This document shows positions 6,972 to 15,952 of a DNA stretch of 64,000 nt, one piece after another. The stretch comes from Flavobacterium sp. 9. Its GTDB lineage: Bacteria > Bacteroidota > Bacteroidia > Flavobacteriales > Flavobacteriaceae. Both the position numbers and the translations under genes were made by a program. The DNA is taken from assembly GCF_002754195.1 (NCBI RefSeq), contig NZ_PEEU01000001.1, positions 4,092,001 to 4,156,000 on the forward strand, written 5' to 3'. A model generated the notes under the pieces. That model was given only the letters and a program-made list of their open reading frames with translations. It made no database searches and was not told the DNA's origin. The first letter of the stretch is position 1. Each line of letters opens with the position of its first letter.

Positions 6972-9041
6972 TTGATTTCACAAGCTACAATTGATTCTGT
7001 TTTTGAAACTGCTCGAGTAGAGGAGGTTATTGGTGATTATGTTAACTTAAAACGTGCAGGAAGTAACTACAAAGGTCTAAGTCCATTCTCAGATGAGCGC
7101 TCTCCGTCGTTCATGGTGTCGCCTGCAAAAGGAATCTGGAAAGATTTTAGTACAGGAAAAGGAGGGAATTCTGTTAAGTTCTTAATGGAACATTCACAAT
7201 TTACCTATCCGGAAGCCATTCGATACCTGGCTAGAAAGTACAATATTGAGATCGAAGAGACGGAACAAACAGATGCTGAAAAAGCAATGACGGATGTTCG
7301 CGAAAGTATGTATTTGGTTTCGGAATTTGCAAAAGATTACTTTAATAAAACGCTTTTAAATTCTGAAGAAGGAAAAGCAATTGGACTCTCTTATTTTAAA
7401 GAAAGAGGTTTTACCAATGAAACAATCAAAAAATTTAGTTTAGGATATTCGCCTGAAACCTGGGATGCTTTGACAAAAGAAGCATTGGGTAAAGGTTATA
7501 AATTGGAATTTCTGGAAAGCACCGGTTTGACAATTGCAAGAGAAGATCGACCGTTTGACCGTTTCAAAGGCCGTGTAATGTTTCCTATTGAAAGTATGTC
7601 CGGACGTGTTCTAGGATTTGGAGGACGTATCTTAACGAATGATAAAAAAGCAGCAAAATATTTAAACTCGCCCGAAAGTGATATTTACCATAAAAGTAAA
7701 GTGCTTTACGGAATTTTTCAGGCGAAACAGTCGATAGCAAAACAAAACAATTGCTATTTGGTTGAAGGTTATACAGATGTAATTCAGTTTCATCAAGCCG
7801 GAATCGAGAATGTGGTTGCTTCTTCTGGAACAGCTTTAACACCGGATCAGATTCGTTTAATTAATCGTCTGACAAGAAATATTACAGTACTTTTTGATGG
7901 AGATGCGGCGGGTTTACGTGCTGCCATTCGAGGAATCGATTTGATTCTTGAAGAAGGAATGAATGTAAGAGTTTGTGCTTTTCCTGATGGAGAAGATCCT
8001 GATAGTTTTGCGCGAAAAACTTCGCATGATGATCTTGTTGCCTATTTAGAAGAAAATAGTAAAGATTTTATACAGTTTAAAGCATCTCTCTTAATGAAAG
8101 AAGCTAAAAACGATCCTATAAAAAAAGCCGATTTGATTCGTGATATGGTTGTTAGTATTTCGAAAATTCCGGATCGTATTCAGCGTGAAGTTTATACTCA
8201 GGAATGTGCCAGAATTATGGATATTTCTGAGCAGGTTTTGGTAAGTACTTTAGCGCAGTTGATTCAAAAAGATATTACAGAAGCTAATAAAAAACAAAAG
8301 CAGGAACAAAAACCTTTTGAAGTTTTTAGAAACCAACCTCCAGCTAATGCCGGATATTCAGGAGGAGATCCAGATGATCCAAGAACAGGGCCACCAGATG
8401 ATTATTATCCGGGAGGACCGGGATATGCTGCGCCAGCACAGCAGACAGAAAAAGTTGATATTTTATACCGTTTAGAACGTAAAGTGATTGAGATTTTATT
8501 GCTTTACGGAGATACAATGGAGGAATTTGAAGATGTGCTTTTAAAGAATAATGAAGAAGGTGAGGTTATAATGGTTTCTGAAATGAGACAATATAAGGTA
8601 CATCAACGAATTTATTTGAGTTTGCAGGAAGATGAGGTAGAACTATCAAATAATTTGTTCCGTGATATTTATACGGATTTAATAGCCTTTTATAATCAAA
8701 ACGAAAAGTTTAGTTTAGAGCAATATTTAATGCGTCTACAGCCTGATTTTGCTCAGGAAGTAACGGATATTTTAATGGAAGATGAGCGATTGACGCTTCA
8801 CGATTGGGAAGGGCAGAACATTTTTTCGAAAATGAAGCACGAAACAATTGCGCAATATGTTACGGAAACAATTATGTCTATGCGTTGGTTTTTGGTAGAT
8901 AAAATCATCCAGGAATTAAAAAGCTCTATACAACCTGATAATTCAGATAATACAGAGCTTTTGTCGATGGTGGTTGATTACTCAAAACTAGTTAATTCAT
9001 TTTCGAAAAAACTGGGAAGAGTAATGTCAAGATACCATTAA
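6972..9041 (+). CDS. dnaG: DNA primase DnaG
   Basis: Makes RNA primers at the replication fork. The order is: N-terminal zinc-ribbon-like domain (residues 1-95), TOPRIM catalytic core (about 255-340, with VEGYTDVIQ supplying the catalytic Glu and LFDGDAAG the metal-binding Asp pair), and a helicase-binding C-domain to 689. A Pro/Gly/Asp-rich linker (about 455-490) is unusually long. All four zinc ligands of the N-terminal finger are replaced: Ser37, Ser40, Asp58, Thr61 stand where E. coli has Cys40, His43, Cys61, Cys64, at identical spacing. The start is TTG; the only other possible upstream codon is ATA, with a stop just before. The 3' end overlaps the converging regulator gene by 4 bases. 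Confidence 0.95.
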   Translation: MISQATIDSVFETARVEEVIGDYVNLKRAGSNYKGLSPFSDERSPSFMVSPAKGIWKDFSTGKGGNSVKFLMEHSQFTYPEAIRYLARKYNIEIEETEQTDAEKAMTDVRESMYLVSEFAKDYFNKTLLNSEEGKAIGLSYFKERGFTNETIKKFSLGYSPETWDALTKEALGKGYKLEFLESTGLTIAREDRPFDRFKGRVMFPIESMSGRVLGFGGRILTNDKKAAKYLNSPESDIYHKSKVLYGIFQAKQSIAKQNNCYLVEGYTDVIQFHQAGIENVVASSGTALTPDQIRLINRLTRNITVLFDGDAAGLRAAIRGIDLILEEGMNVRVCAFPDGEDPDSFARKTSHDDLVAYLEENSKDFIQFKASLLMKEAKNDPIKKADLIRDMVVSISKIPDRIQREVYTQECARIMDISEQVLVSTLAQLIQKDITEANKKQKQEQKPFEVFRNQPPANAGYSGGDPDDPRTGPPDDYYPGGPGYAAPAQQTEKVDILYRLERKVIEILLLYGDTMEEFEDVLLKNNEEGEVIMVSEMRQYKVHQRIYLSLQEDEVELSNNLFRDIYTDLIAFYNQNEKFSLEQYLMRLQPDFAQEVTDILMEDERLTLHDWEGQNIFSKMKHETIAQYVTETIMSMRWFLVDKIIQELKSSIQPDNSDNTELLSMVVDYSKLVNSFSKKLGRVMSRYH

Positions 9042-9667
9042 ATAATTTCTAAAGTCTTTGCTTTGTTAACAAGATCTACTAAATTAGTAACATTTAATTT
9101 AGTCAATAATCTTAATTTGTAAGTACTGATCGTTTTTTCGTTCAGGTTTAAGATTTTAGAGATTTCATTGTTTTTCTTACCATCACTTAAGTAACGTAAA
9201 ACTTCGATCTCGCGATTAGAAAGTTTTCTGTACAAACGTTCGCTTTTGCTTTGTTTCGCAATAAGAGCCATGTTTTTACGCACAGTTTCGTTGATGATAA
9301 TTTTTCCTTCATGTACTTTAATAATAGAAAGACCTAAAGTTTCAAGTTTTTCTGTTTTGTGCACATACCCAGAAACTCCTGCTTTGATCGCATTTGGAGC
9401 GTACATTTGTTCAGCGAGGTCACTAAAAATTACAATTTTTGTTTTTGGGAAGTTTTTCAGAATAGATTTTACTTCAAAAATACTTGAGAGACCTTCTAAT
9501 TCTAGATCTAGAATTAGGATATCGATCTCCTTCGTCTGAAGAATATCTCTAACCATTGAAAAATTGCCTACGTTGGCAACAATTGAAATTTGATCGTGGT
9601 CTTTAAAATAAGACTTAACGCCAAAGTGAGTCACAGGATGATTGTCTGCAAGACATACTTTAATCAT
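9038..9667 (-). CDS. NarL/LuxR-family response regulator
   Basis: The 209-residue regulator has an N-terminal receiver domain (acidic Asp8 in LADNHP, phospho-acceptor Asp in ILDLELEG near residue 53, conserved Ser in IFSD and Lys in HKTE). A C-terminal LuxR helix-turn-helix follows (about 145-200, LSNREIEVLRYLSDGKKNNE onward). It should bind DNA as a dimer when phosphorylated. No histidine kinase lies next to it, so its partner is elsewhere. The gene converges on dnaG with a 4-base overlap. Confidence 0.93.
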   Translation of the reverse strand: MIKVCLADNHPVTHFGVKSYFKDHDQISIVANVGNFSMVRDILQTKEIDILILDLELEGLSSIFEVKSILKNFPKTKIVIFSDLAEQMYAPNAIKAGVSGYVHKTEKLETLGLSIIKVHEGKIIINETVRKNMALIAKQSKSERLYRKLSNREIEVLRYLSDGKKNNEISKILNLNEKTISTYKLRLLTKLNVTNLVDLVNKAKTLEII

Positions 9668-9760
9668 AATTTTTACCTTTTTTAGAATTGTTCATGTTTT
9701 TGGAACTGTAAAATTAATAAATAAATTCTGTAATTAATTGCAGACAAATGTTAAAAAGTT

Positions 9761-10567
9761 TTATTTTAACGTTTTTGGTATAATGCAGACCGGAATTGCG
9801 TCCATTTTATGCTTGTTACTGGTGTTTAAACGTTTATAAATTTCAAAGACAGATTTTTCTCTCCCACTGTAGTCAGCTGGCGTATTTCCTGACTCCGCGG
9901 CTAACATCGCCCATTCAAGTTCGTCATAACTTGCTCCTAATTGGTCTTCATCGGTACGATTATCTCCAAATAATCCATCAGTTGGCGCAGCTGTTAAAAT
10001 TGATTGCGGAATGGTTAAAAATTCTCCAAGAGCATAAACATCCGACTTCATTAAGTCGGCAATTGGACTTAAATCGACTCCGCCATCTCCGTATTTGGTG
10101 TAAAATCCTACTCCAAAATCCTCTACTTTGTTCCCGGTTCCAGCAACTAATAACCCGTGAATTCCGGCCAAATAATATAAAGAAGTCATTCGCAAACGAG
10201 CACGTGTATTAGCTAATGATAAGCTAACTTTTGCTTCGTCATCTGTTTTTGGTACAGAACTTTTAAAAGCTTCAAAAGTGGCAGTTAAATCCGTTTCTAC
10301 GTTTGAAACATTCGGAAAACGCTTTTTTAATTGCTCAATATGTTCTCTTCCTCTCGAAACTTGGTTTTCGGCTTGGTGAATTGGCATTTCTACACATAAA
10401 ACTTTCAAACCGGTCTGGGCACATAATGTAGACGTTACAGCAGAGTCAACACCGCCGGAAATTCCAATTACAAAACCATTTACTTTTGCATTGTTAGCAT
10501 AATTTTTCAACCACTCTACAATGTGGTTATTCACTTTTTCTGTTTGAATAGTACTTTTTTTAGCCAT
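9761..10567 (-). CDS. nadE: NH3-dependent NAD+ synthase
   Basis: Converts deamido-NAD to NAD with ATP and ammonia, the last step of NAD synthesis. At 268 residues it is the short ammonia-dependent form without a glutaminase domain. The ATP pyrophosphatase loop SGGVDS is at residues 40-45; GTGNKVEDFGVGF and the PTDGLFGDNRTDEDQLG region form the deamido-NAD site. It is divergent from gldB, and nadE next to gldBC is a flavobacterial arrangement. Confidence 0.94.
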   Translation of the reverse strand: MAKKSTIQTEKVNNHIVEWLKNYANNAKVNGFVIGISGGVDSAVTSTLCAQTGLKVLCVEMPIHQAENQVSRGREHIEQLKKRFPNVSNVETDLTATFEAFKSSVPKTDDEAKVSLSLANTRARLRMTSLYYLAGIHGLLVAGTGNKVEDFGVGFYTKYGDGGVDLSPIADLMKSDVYALGEFLTIPQSILTAAPTDGLFGDNRTDEDQLGASYDELEWAMLAAESGNTPADYSGREKSVFEIYKRLNTSNKHKMDAIPVCIIPKTLK

Positions 10568-10596
10568 AATAGTTCAAGATTTAAGATGCAGGGGTG

Positions 10597-10613
10597 TATA
10601 TTTGCACAAATAT
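10597..10613. promoter_or_regulatory. divergent nadE / gldB promoter palindrome
   Basis: TATATTTG (10597-10604, +) is a perfect -7 box for gldB, with a leader of about 57 bases. It overlaps an inverted partner reading AATATTTG on the minus strand (10606-10613) facing nadE. Together they form ATATTTG-ca-CAAATAT. A second minus-strand -7 box, TAGATTTG, lies at 10648-10655. Confidence 0.5.
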
Positions 10614-10666
10614 TTTTAAGTAACGTTTATTTAAAATATAGGCAACACAAATCTAATTAAAATAAA

Positions 10667-11623
10667 ATGAAAATATATCGCTTTGTAGTGGTTCTGGGCT
10701 TGTTTTTTTTGTCCTGTGATCAAAAAACTAAAGTTGAAAAAGCAGTAGAAGAAATTCCGGTTGATATTAAGGTTGAACGTTTTGATAAAGCCTTTTTTGA
10801 AAGCAAACCAGAGGATTTAGCTAAATTAAAAAGAGAATATCCTTTCTTTTTTCCGGCAGGAAATGATGATAGTGTTTGGTTAAAGAGAATGCAAGATCCG
10901 CTTTGGAGAGAAGTGTATACAGAAGTGCAAAAAAAATACAGCAATTTTGAACCAGTGCGGGAGAAATTCAATGCACTTTTTCAGCATGTAAAATATTATT
11001 TTCCTAAAACTAAAACGCCAAAAGTTATTACTGTAATTGGAGAAATGGATTATAATTCTAAAGCAATTTATGCAGACAGTCTGGTAATTGTTGCCTTAGA
11101 ATTGTATTTGGGAAAAAATCATAAGTTTTATGAGTTTCCAAATTATCTAAAGGAAAACTTCGAGGAAAATCAGATTATGCCAGATGTGGTTTCTAGTTTT
11201 ACGTATCGAAATATTCCTGCTTCTGCAGATAAAGATTTGCTTGCTAAGATGATTTTTGACGGAAAACAGCTTTATGCAAAAGATCTGCTTCTGCCTGAAT
11301 ATTCAGATGCTGAAAAAATAGGATATAAGCCGGAACAAATAAAATGGTGTGAAGAAAATGAAGCCTATATGTGGCGTTTTTTTATAGAAAGCGAAATGCT
11401 ATATAGTCAGGATCCAAAATTGACGACACGTTTTATGACACCAGCTCCGTTTTCTAAATTTTATTTAGAAATAGATAATGATTCTCCAGGAAGAGTTGGT
11501 GCCTGGATTGGTTGGCAAATCGTACGATCTTATATGAAAAATAATAATGTAACGTTGCCGGAATTATTAAAAACAAACCCAAAAGAAATTTTCGAAAAGT
11601 CAAAATATAAACCGAAGAAATAA
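10667..11623 (+). CDS. gldB: gliding motility lipoprotein GldB
   Basis: GldB is one of the Flavobacterium gliding proteins needed for cell movement and linked to the type IX secretion/gliding machinery. The 318-residue sequence starts with a lipoprotein signal (LFFLSC, lipid Cys at residue 17) and continues with the family pattern IKVERFDKAFFE, EYPFFFPAGNDDSVW and the C-terminal DSPGRVGAWIGWQIVRSYM. It shares one base with the gldC start (TAATG), so the two are translationally coupled. Identification is by family pattern and gldC linkage. Confidence 0.93.
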   Translation: MKIYRFVVVLGLFFLSCDQKTKVEKAVEEIPVDIKVERFDKAFFESKPEDLAKLKREYPFFFPAGNDDSVWLKRMQDPLWREVYTEVQKKYSNFEPVREKFNALFQHVKYYFPKTKTPKVITVIGEMDYNSKAIYADSLVIVALELYLGKNHKFYEFPNYLKENFEENQIMPDVVSSFTYRNIPASADKDLLAKMIFDGKQLYAKDLLLPEYSDAEKIGYKPEQIKWCEENEAYMWRFFIESEMLYSQDPKLTTRFMTPAPFSKFYLEIDNDSPGRVGAWIGWQIVRSYMKNNNVTLPELLKTNPKEIFEKSKYKPKK

Positions 11624-11958
11624 TGTCAGATACAATAAACTCAGAAATTAGATTCAATATAGAATTGGACGGAAACCGCGTTCCGGAAAAATTAACATGG
11701 AGCGCACAAGATGGTGGTGTGCAAGCTGAAGAAGCAAAAGCAATAATGTTGTCTATTTGGGACAGCAAAGCCAAAGAAACGATGCGTATTGATTTATGGA
11801 CAAAAGATATGCCGGTTGATGAAATGAAGATTTTCTTTCACCAGACTTTGGTTGCAATGTCAGATACTTTTAAGCGCGCAACAGACGATGAAAAGATGTC
11901 AGATACAATGAAAGATTTTTGTGATTATTTTGCAGAAAAACTAGAGTTGACAAAGTAA
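11623..11958 (+). CDS. gldC: gliding motility protein GldC
   Basis: A soluble 111-residue cytoplasmic protein encoded directly after gldB. The sequence (IRFNIELDGNRVPEKLTWSA, MRIDLWTKDMPVDEMKIFFH) matches the GldC family, which raises gliding efficiency in Flavobacterium but is not strictly required. Its start codon overlaps the gldB stop by one base. A terminator follows. Confidence 0.93.
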   Translation: MSDTINSEIRFNIELDGNRVPEKLTWSAQDGGVQAEEAKAIMLSIWDSKAKETMRIDLWTKDMPVDEMKIFFHQTLVAMSDTFKRATDDEKMSDTMKDFCDYFAEKLELTK

Positions 11959-11976
11959 TTTAAAATTCCAATAAAG

Positions 11977-12020
11977 AAATCCCAAATTCCTATAGTAAAG
12001 ATGGGGATTTGGGATTTTTT
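11977..12020 (+). terminator. terminator of gldBC
   Basis: An 11-bp perfect stem AAATCCCAAAT (11977-11987) and ATTTGGGATTT (12007-12017) is followed by a T run. Confidence 0.85.
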
Positions 12021-12143
12021 CGTTTGTAATTCTTTTTTTAGAATTTAAATCTTAACTTTAGAAAGCATTTGTTCGTAAAGTTGCTTTTTGGTAAAAGTAA
12101 TTTGTAGTTGAGATAGTTTTATGATCTGAAAAAAAAGAATAAT

Positions 12144-12830
12144 ATGTTGTTTCCATTTTTTATAAGCCTTTTAGGATTGTTTTTTTTACTGATAAACAGT
12201 ATTCGGTTTTATAGAACGCGAAAAAACAAAGATGTGCGATATATCATAATTATGATTTATTTAATTTTTTTGTTTGTACAAGAACTACTTTGTAATATTA
12301 TTGGATTTTGTTACCCCGGATCTAATTTCTTCCTTTCTCATTACTATTTCATTTTTCAATTTATTGCCTTGAGCATATTCTTCTATAGTTTGTTTTCGAA
12401 TATTGTTTTAAAAAGGATAATACTTTCGTTTCTAATATTGGTTTTGATTCTATTAGTAATTCAATATTCCAGAACGCCTGATCTTTATTGGAGGTTTAAT
12501 TTATTTGAAATAGGAATAACTTCAATGTTGTTAATTGTGTATGCGTTAATTTTTTTGATTGAGAATTTTAAAACGGCGAAACACAATTATTTGTATTTCT
12601 GCAATGGATTGATCATTTATCTCGCAAGTAGTTTGAGTATTTTTTTAAGTGGTAATACTGATTGGGTGATTTTTACCGAACCATTTGTGCTTGATTTGTG
12701 GTTTTTTAATTCTCTGTTTTATATACTGTATCAATTTTTAATCTATAAAGAATGGAAAGATTTGAATCATAAAGAAGTAAGCAGGGAGTCAGATCCGGTG
12801 GATACTTTTGATGATCCCGGAAAAGTGTAA
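12144..12830 (+). CDS. hypothetical multi-pass membrane protein
   Basis: The 228-residue protein is strongly hydrophobic, with about seven predicted membrane helices spaced through residues 1-205 and a short hydrophilic C-terminus ending in acidic residues (DPVDTFDDPGKV). Small Lys/Arg clusters between helices suggest an inner-membrane protein. No catalytic motif is seen and I do not recognise it; the layout resembles small flavobacterial integral membrane proteins of unknown role. Confidence 0.7.
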   Translation: MLFPFFISLLGLFFLLINSIRFYRTRKNKDVRYIIIMIYLIFLFVQELLCNIIGFCYPGSNFFLSHYYFIFQFIALSIFFYSLFSNIVLKRIILSFLILVLILLVIQYSRTPDLYWRFNLFEIGITSMLLIVYALIFLIENFKTAKHNYLYFCNGLIIYLASSLSIFLSGNTDWVIFTEPFVLDLWFFNSLFYILYQFLIYKEWKDLNHKEVSRESDPVDTFDDPGKV

Positions 12831-12852
12831 GGAATAAAGTAATTAATAAATA

Positions 12853-12897
12853 AAAAACCCCAAACTTCAAGTTTTATAACCGAAGTTTGGGGTTTTT
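12853..12897. terminator. bidirectional terminator
   Basis: A 16-bp perfect inverted repeat (12853-12868 with 12882-12897, AAAAACCCCAAACTTC and its complement) lies between convergent genes; A and T tracts flank it on both strands. Confidence 0.88.
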
Positions 12898-13530
12898 CTA
12901 TTTAACAGATCTTTTGTCGAGATCTTTCAATATCTTTTTTAAAGCTCCAGTCATTAATTTATTTGAGCTTTTGTAAAATTTTACATTGTCGAGAAGTTTG
13001 CTTGATTTTTCTGTTTCCCACACAGATTCGTCTTTAGTTTTTCTGGCAACTCCAACAACATTTTGAGAGTAAATAATTTCTTGTAAGTTCAAGTCATAAA
13101 TTTCGACAAGTACAGAAGCTTCGTTTCTTCCTGTTTCGTTATCAGATTGATAAAGTTCAATCGAAGAGAAATCACTTTTATTTTTTTTGGTCGAAATATT
13201 GATAAAGAAATCAAAACCAGTTCCTTCTTTCAGTTCCTTTAATTTTGTTTTATTTGGGTTGAAACTAATTTTTCGGGGAACAAGTAATCCGTTAACGTCG
13301 TGAATATAAGATACTCGTTCACCTAATTTCTTTTTGAAAAATTCTAAAGATTCTGCGGTCAGTTTATCTCTTTGGTTTTTAGGACTGTCTAATTCATTTA
13401 ATAACCATTTTCCAGAAGTAAAATCAACACCGGATCTTGGTCCGGAAGTAAACATGTAAGTTTTTGTTGAGCACGATGAAAATAAAATAGAAAGAAAAAA
13501 AATAAAAAAGATTGGTTTGATATTCTTCAT
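12898..13530 (-). CDS. predicted lipoprotein, unknown function
   Basis: The 210-residue protein has a lipoprotein signal (hydrophobic core then FSSC, lipid Cys at residue 20). The mature part is a mixed alpha/beta domain with charged stretches and no recognised motif. The phrase VEIYDLNLQEIIYSQNVVGVA reads like a beta-hairpin common in envelope lipoproteins. Its -7 box is at 13551-13558. Confidence 0.7.
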   Translation of the reverse strand: MKNIKPIFFIFFLSILFSSCSTKTYMFTSGPRSGVDFTSGKWLLNELDSPKNQRDKLTAESLEFFKKKLGERVSYIHDVNGLLVPRKISFNPNKTKLKELKEGTGFDFFINISTKKNKSDFSSIELYQSDNETGRNEASVLVEIYDLNLQEIIYSQNVVGVARKTKDESVWETEKSSKLLDNVKFYKSSNKLMTGALKKILKDLDKRSVK

Positions 13531-13550
13531 GAATTAGGTTTTGGTTCCTT

Positions 13551-13558
13551 CAAATGTA
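13551..13558 (-). promoter_or_regulatory. -7 element of the 12898-13530 gene
   Basis: The minus strand reads TACATTTG, a full TAnnTTTG match, about 20 bases upstream of the ATG at 13530. No good -33 box is seen. Confidence 0.45.
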
Positions 13559-13672
13559 GTTTAAAACATACATTTTTTTAAAAATAAAGCAATAAAAAAA
13601 ATCCAAATTCCAATTATAAAGTTTGGAACTTGGATTTTATATTTTTGACTCAGTTGAGTGAGCTGTTGGAAT

Positions 13673-14293
13673 TTAAAATTGCGAATTGTTTTTAAAAACT
13701 TCCTGATTTACTTCGTCAATATAATTTAAAACATCATCTTTTCCTATTGATTCTGTAGCTGAGGTTACAAAATAGTGTGGCATTTCTTCCCAGTTATTGG
13801 CAAACATTTGTTTTTTGTATGCTGCAATATGAGAGTCCACTTTAGTCTTACTGATTTTATCTGCTTTAGTGAAGATAATACAAAACGGAATTTCACTTTC
13901 TCCCATATACGACATGAATTCAATGTCTATATTTTGAGCTTCATGGCGAATATCAATCAAAACAAAAGCGCAAACAAGCTGTTCTCTTGTTTCGAAATAA
14001 TCAGTTATAAATTGCTGAAAAACCGATTTTGTTTTTTTTGATACTTTAGCATAACCATAACCTGGTAAATCGACCAAAAACCAATTGTTGTTAATCTTAA
14101 AGTGATTAATCAGCTGAGTTTTTCCTGGTCTTCCTGAAGTTTTAGCTAAGTTTTTATGATTGGTAAGCATATTGATCAACGAAGATTTACCAACGTTAGA
14201 TCGTCCGATAAAAGCATATTCCGGCAAAAAATCCTGTGGACATTTTGCTACTTCGGAATTACTTATAATAAATTCGGCGGTATTAATTTTCAT
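13673..14293 (-). CDS. yihA: ribosome biogenesis GTPase YihA/YsxC
   Basis: An essential TRAFAC-class GTPase that helps assemble the 50S subunit. P-loop GRSNVGKSS at residues 30-38, switch motif DLPGYG at 75-80, and NKxD-type TKAD at 142-145. The length of 206 residues is typical. It lies 42 bases behind the alpha/beta hydrolase gene on the same strand and is probably co-transcribed with it. Confidence 0.95.
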   Translation of the reverse strand: MKINTAEFIISNSEVAKCPQDFLPEYAFIGRSNVGKSSLINMLTNHKNLAKTSGRPGKTQLINHFKINNNWFLVDLPGYGYAKVSKKTKSVFQQFITDYFETREQLVCAFVLIDIRHEAQNIDIEFMSYMGESEIPFCIIFTKADKISKTKVDSHIAAYKKQMFANNWEEMPHYFVTSATESIGKDDVLNYIDEVNQEVFKNNSQF

Positions 14294-14335
14294 GTTTTTT
14301 GTTTTTAAAACCTCCTTAAAGTCGAAAGTTAGATG

Positions 14336-15100
14336 CTATAAATTCTTTTTAACGAGCCATTCTTCAAGAATTGTGTTGAATTCCTGAGGGTGTTCCATCA
14401 TAGCAGCGTGTCCACATTTGTCTATCCAATACAAAGTTGAATTAGGCAATAATTTATCAAATTCTTCGGCAACATTGGGTGGTGTAACGGCATCATTTTT
14501 ACCCCAAATGATACAGGTTTCTACTGTCATTTTTGGTAAATCTTTTGCCATATTATGACGAATTGCACTTTTGGCAATCGTTAAAGTTTTGATTAGTTTG
14601 ATGCGGTCGTTTACCGTTGCATACACTTCATCAATAAGCTCGGGAGTTGCAATTGCAGGATCGTAAAATACATCTTCAGCCTTCTTTTTGATGTATTCAT
14701 AGTCGCCTCTTTTTGGGTAACTATCGCCCATTGCACTTTCGTAAAGTCCAGAACTTCCGGTAATTACGAGTCCGGCTACTTTTTCAGGATACATTTTGGT
14801 GTGATAAAGAGCAATGTGTCCTCCAAGAGAGTTGCCTAATAAAATTACCTGATCAAATCCTTTAAAAGTGATAAAGTCTTTAACGTATTTAGCAAAACTT
14901 TTTACGTTTGTTTTTAAAATACTTTGGGTATAGATTGGCAAATCCGGGATAACAACTTTGTATCCTTTCGATGGGAAATATTCTGCTACAGCATCAAAGT
15001 TACTTAGGCCTCCCATTAAGCCATGTAAAATCACGATAGGAGTTCCTTCTCCAGCTTCATAATAGCTGTATTTGCCTTCTTTTTTGTAGTGTTTGTCCAT
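14336..15100 (-). CDS. alpha/beta-hydrolase
   Basis: The 254-residue fold has an oxyanion motif HG at 26-27 (LHGLMGG), the nucleophile elbow GNSLGG with Ser91, an acid in WGKNDAVTP, and a C-terminal His in KCGHAAMMEHP. The catalytic triad is complete. The substrate is unknown; a small acyl ester is likely. It leads the transcript that continues into yihA. Confidence 0.9.
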   Translation of the reverse strand: MDKHYKKEGKYSYYEAGEGTPIVILHGLMGGLSNFDAVAEYFPSKGYKVVIPDLPIYTQSILKTNVKSFAKYVKDFITFKGFDQVILLGNSLGGHIALYHTKMYPEKVAGLVITGSSGLYESAMGDSYPKRGDYEYIKKKAEDVFYDPAIATPELIDEVYATVNDRIKLIKTLTIAKSAIRHNMAKDLPKMTVETCIIWGKNDAVTPPNVAEEFDKLLPNSTLYWIDKCGHAAMMEHPQEFNTILEEWLVKKNL

Positions 15101-15127
15101 TTAATTTAATGCCAATTTCAATTTGGA

Positions 15128-15135
15128 CAAATATA
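15128..15135 (-). promoter_or_regulatory. -7 element of the hydrolase-yihA transcript
   Basis: The minus strand reads TATATTTG, a perfect TAnnTTTG, giving a leader of about 20 bases before the ATG at 15100. Confidence 0.5.
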
Positions 15136-15376
15136 GGGTTTAATAAATAAAAATGAATTTTTGCTACCGTTTTTTAACTAGATAATTTCAGTAGAATTTC
15201 TAAGTGATTAAAAATCAGGTTTTATGGGGGTTTTTTGAGGAATATCCAAATGTTAAGAAATTAGCATAATACTTATTTTTTTAAGAAAAAAGGTGCGTAT
15301 TTTTTTTGATTGATCAGTGTTGTCAGGAATTGATTAATAATTAGTTAACGTATTGATTGCTTATGAATTAGGAGAG

Positions 15377-15452
15377 GTGGTAGGAAAGTGGTTAAACTTA
15401 TTAACAAAGTGGTATATTGTGGTAAATAGTGGTAATATTTTTTATATTTTTG
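15377..15452 (+). promoter_or_regulatory. putative MraZ operator and dcw promoter
   Basis: GTGG boxes begin at 15377, 15388, 15409, 15419 and 15429. The last three are exactly 10 bases apart with the same flanks (AAAGTGGTAT, ATTGTGGTAA, ATAGTGGTAA). MraZ is known to bind direct repeats of this kind upstream of its own gene. They sit just upstream of a perfect -7 box TATTTTTG (15445-15452), where bound MraZ would cover the -33 region and repress. The rest of the 378-base gap (15101-15376) is AT-rich with no gene. Confidence 0.65.
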
Positions 15453-15478
15453 TCCTATAACATATTAATGAATTTTTC

Positions 15479-15952
15479 TTGAACACAATTGTCGGAACAT
15501 ATGAGTGTAAAGTCGATGCTAAAGGAAGGCTTATGTTGCCCGCACCTTTGAAAAAGCAATTGACTGCATCTCTTCAAAACGGATTTGTTTTGAAGCGCTC
15601 TGTTTTTCAACCGTGTTTAGAATTGTATCCAATGGACGAGTGGGATTTGATGATGCAAAAAATCAACAAGCTGAATCGTTTTGTAAAAAAAAACAATGAC
15701 TTCATTCGAAGATTTACTGCTGGTGTTAAAATGGTAGAAATTGATGCGTTAGGAAGATTATTGGTTCCAAAGGATTTAGTAGCTTTTTCAAGTATTTCTA
15801 AAGATGTCGTTTTTTCATCTGCGGTTAATATTGTGGAGATTTGGGATAAGGATTTATATGAAAAATCAATAAGCGGCGAAGATATGGATTTTGCAGATTT
15901 AGCCGAAGAAGTAATGGGAAATATTAATGACGACGACAATGGAATATCATAA
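15479..15952 (+). CDS. mraZ: transcriptional regulator MraZ
   Basis: A DNA-binding protein made of two SpoVT/AbrB-like swapped-hairpin repeats, each with the family core DAKGRL (residues 13-18) and DALGRL (about 89-94). It is the first gene of the division and cell-wall cluster and probably represses it through the GTGG array upstream. The start is TTG at 15479, which gives the family N-terminus MNTIVGTYECKVDAKGRL. The nearby ATG at 15468 is out of frame and an in-frame stop lies at 15458. It overlaps rsmH by 14-26 bases. Confidence 0.93.
   Translation: MNTIVGTYECKVDAKGRLMLPAPLKKQLTASLQNGFVLKRSVFQPCLELYPMDEWDLMMQKINKLNRFVKKNNDFIRRFTAGVKMVEIDALGRLLVPKDLVAFSSISKDVVFSSAVNIVEIWDKDLYEKSISGEDMDFADLAEEVMGNINDDDNGIS

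Noticed and set aside
9246..10212. Plus-strand open frames opposite the response regulator and nadE
   Set aside because: They are antisense shadows of well-recognised genes.
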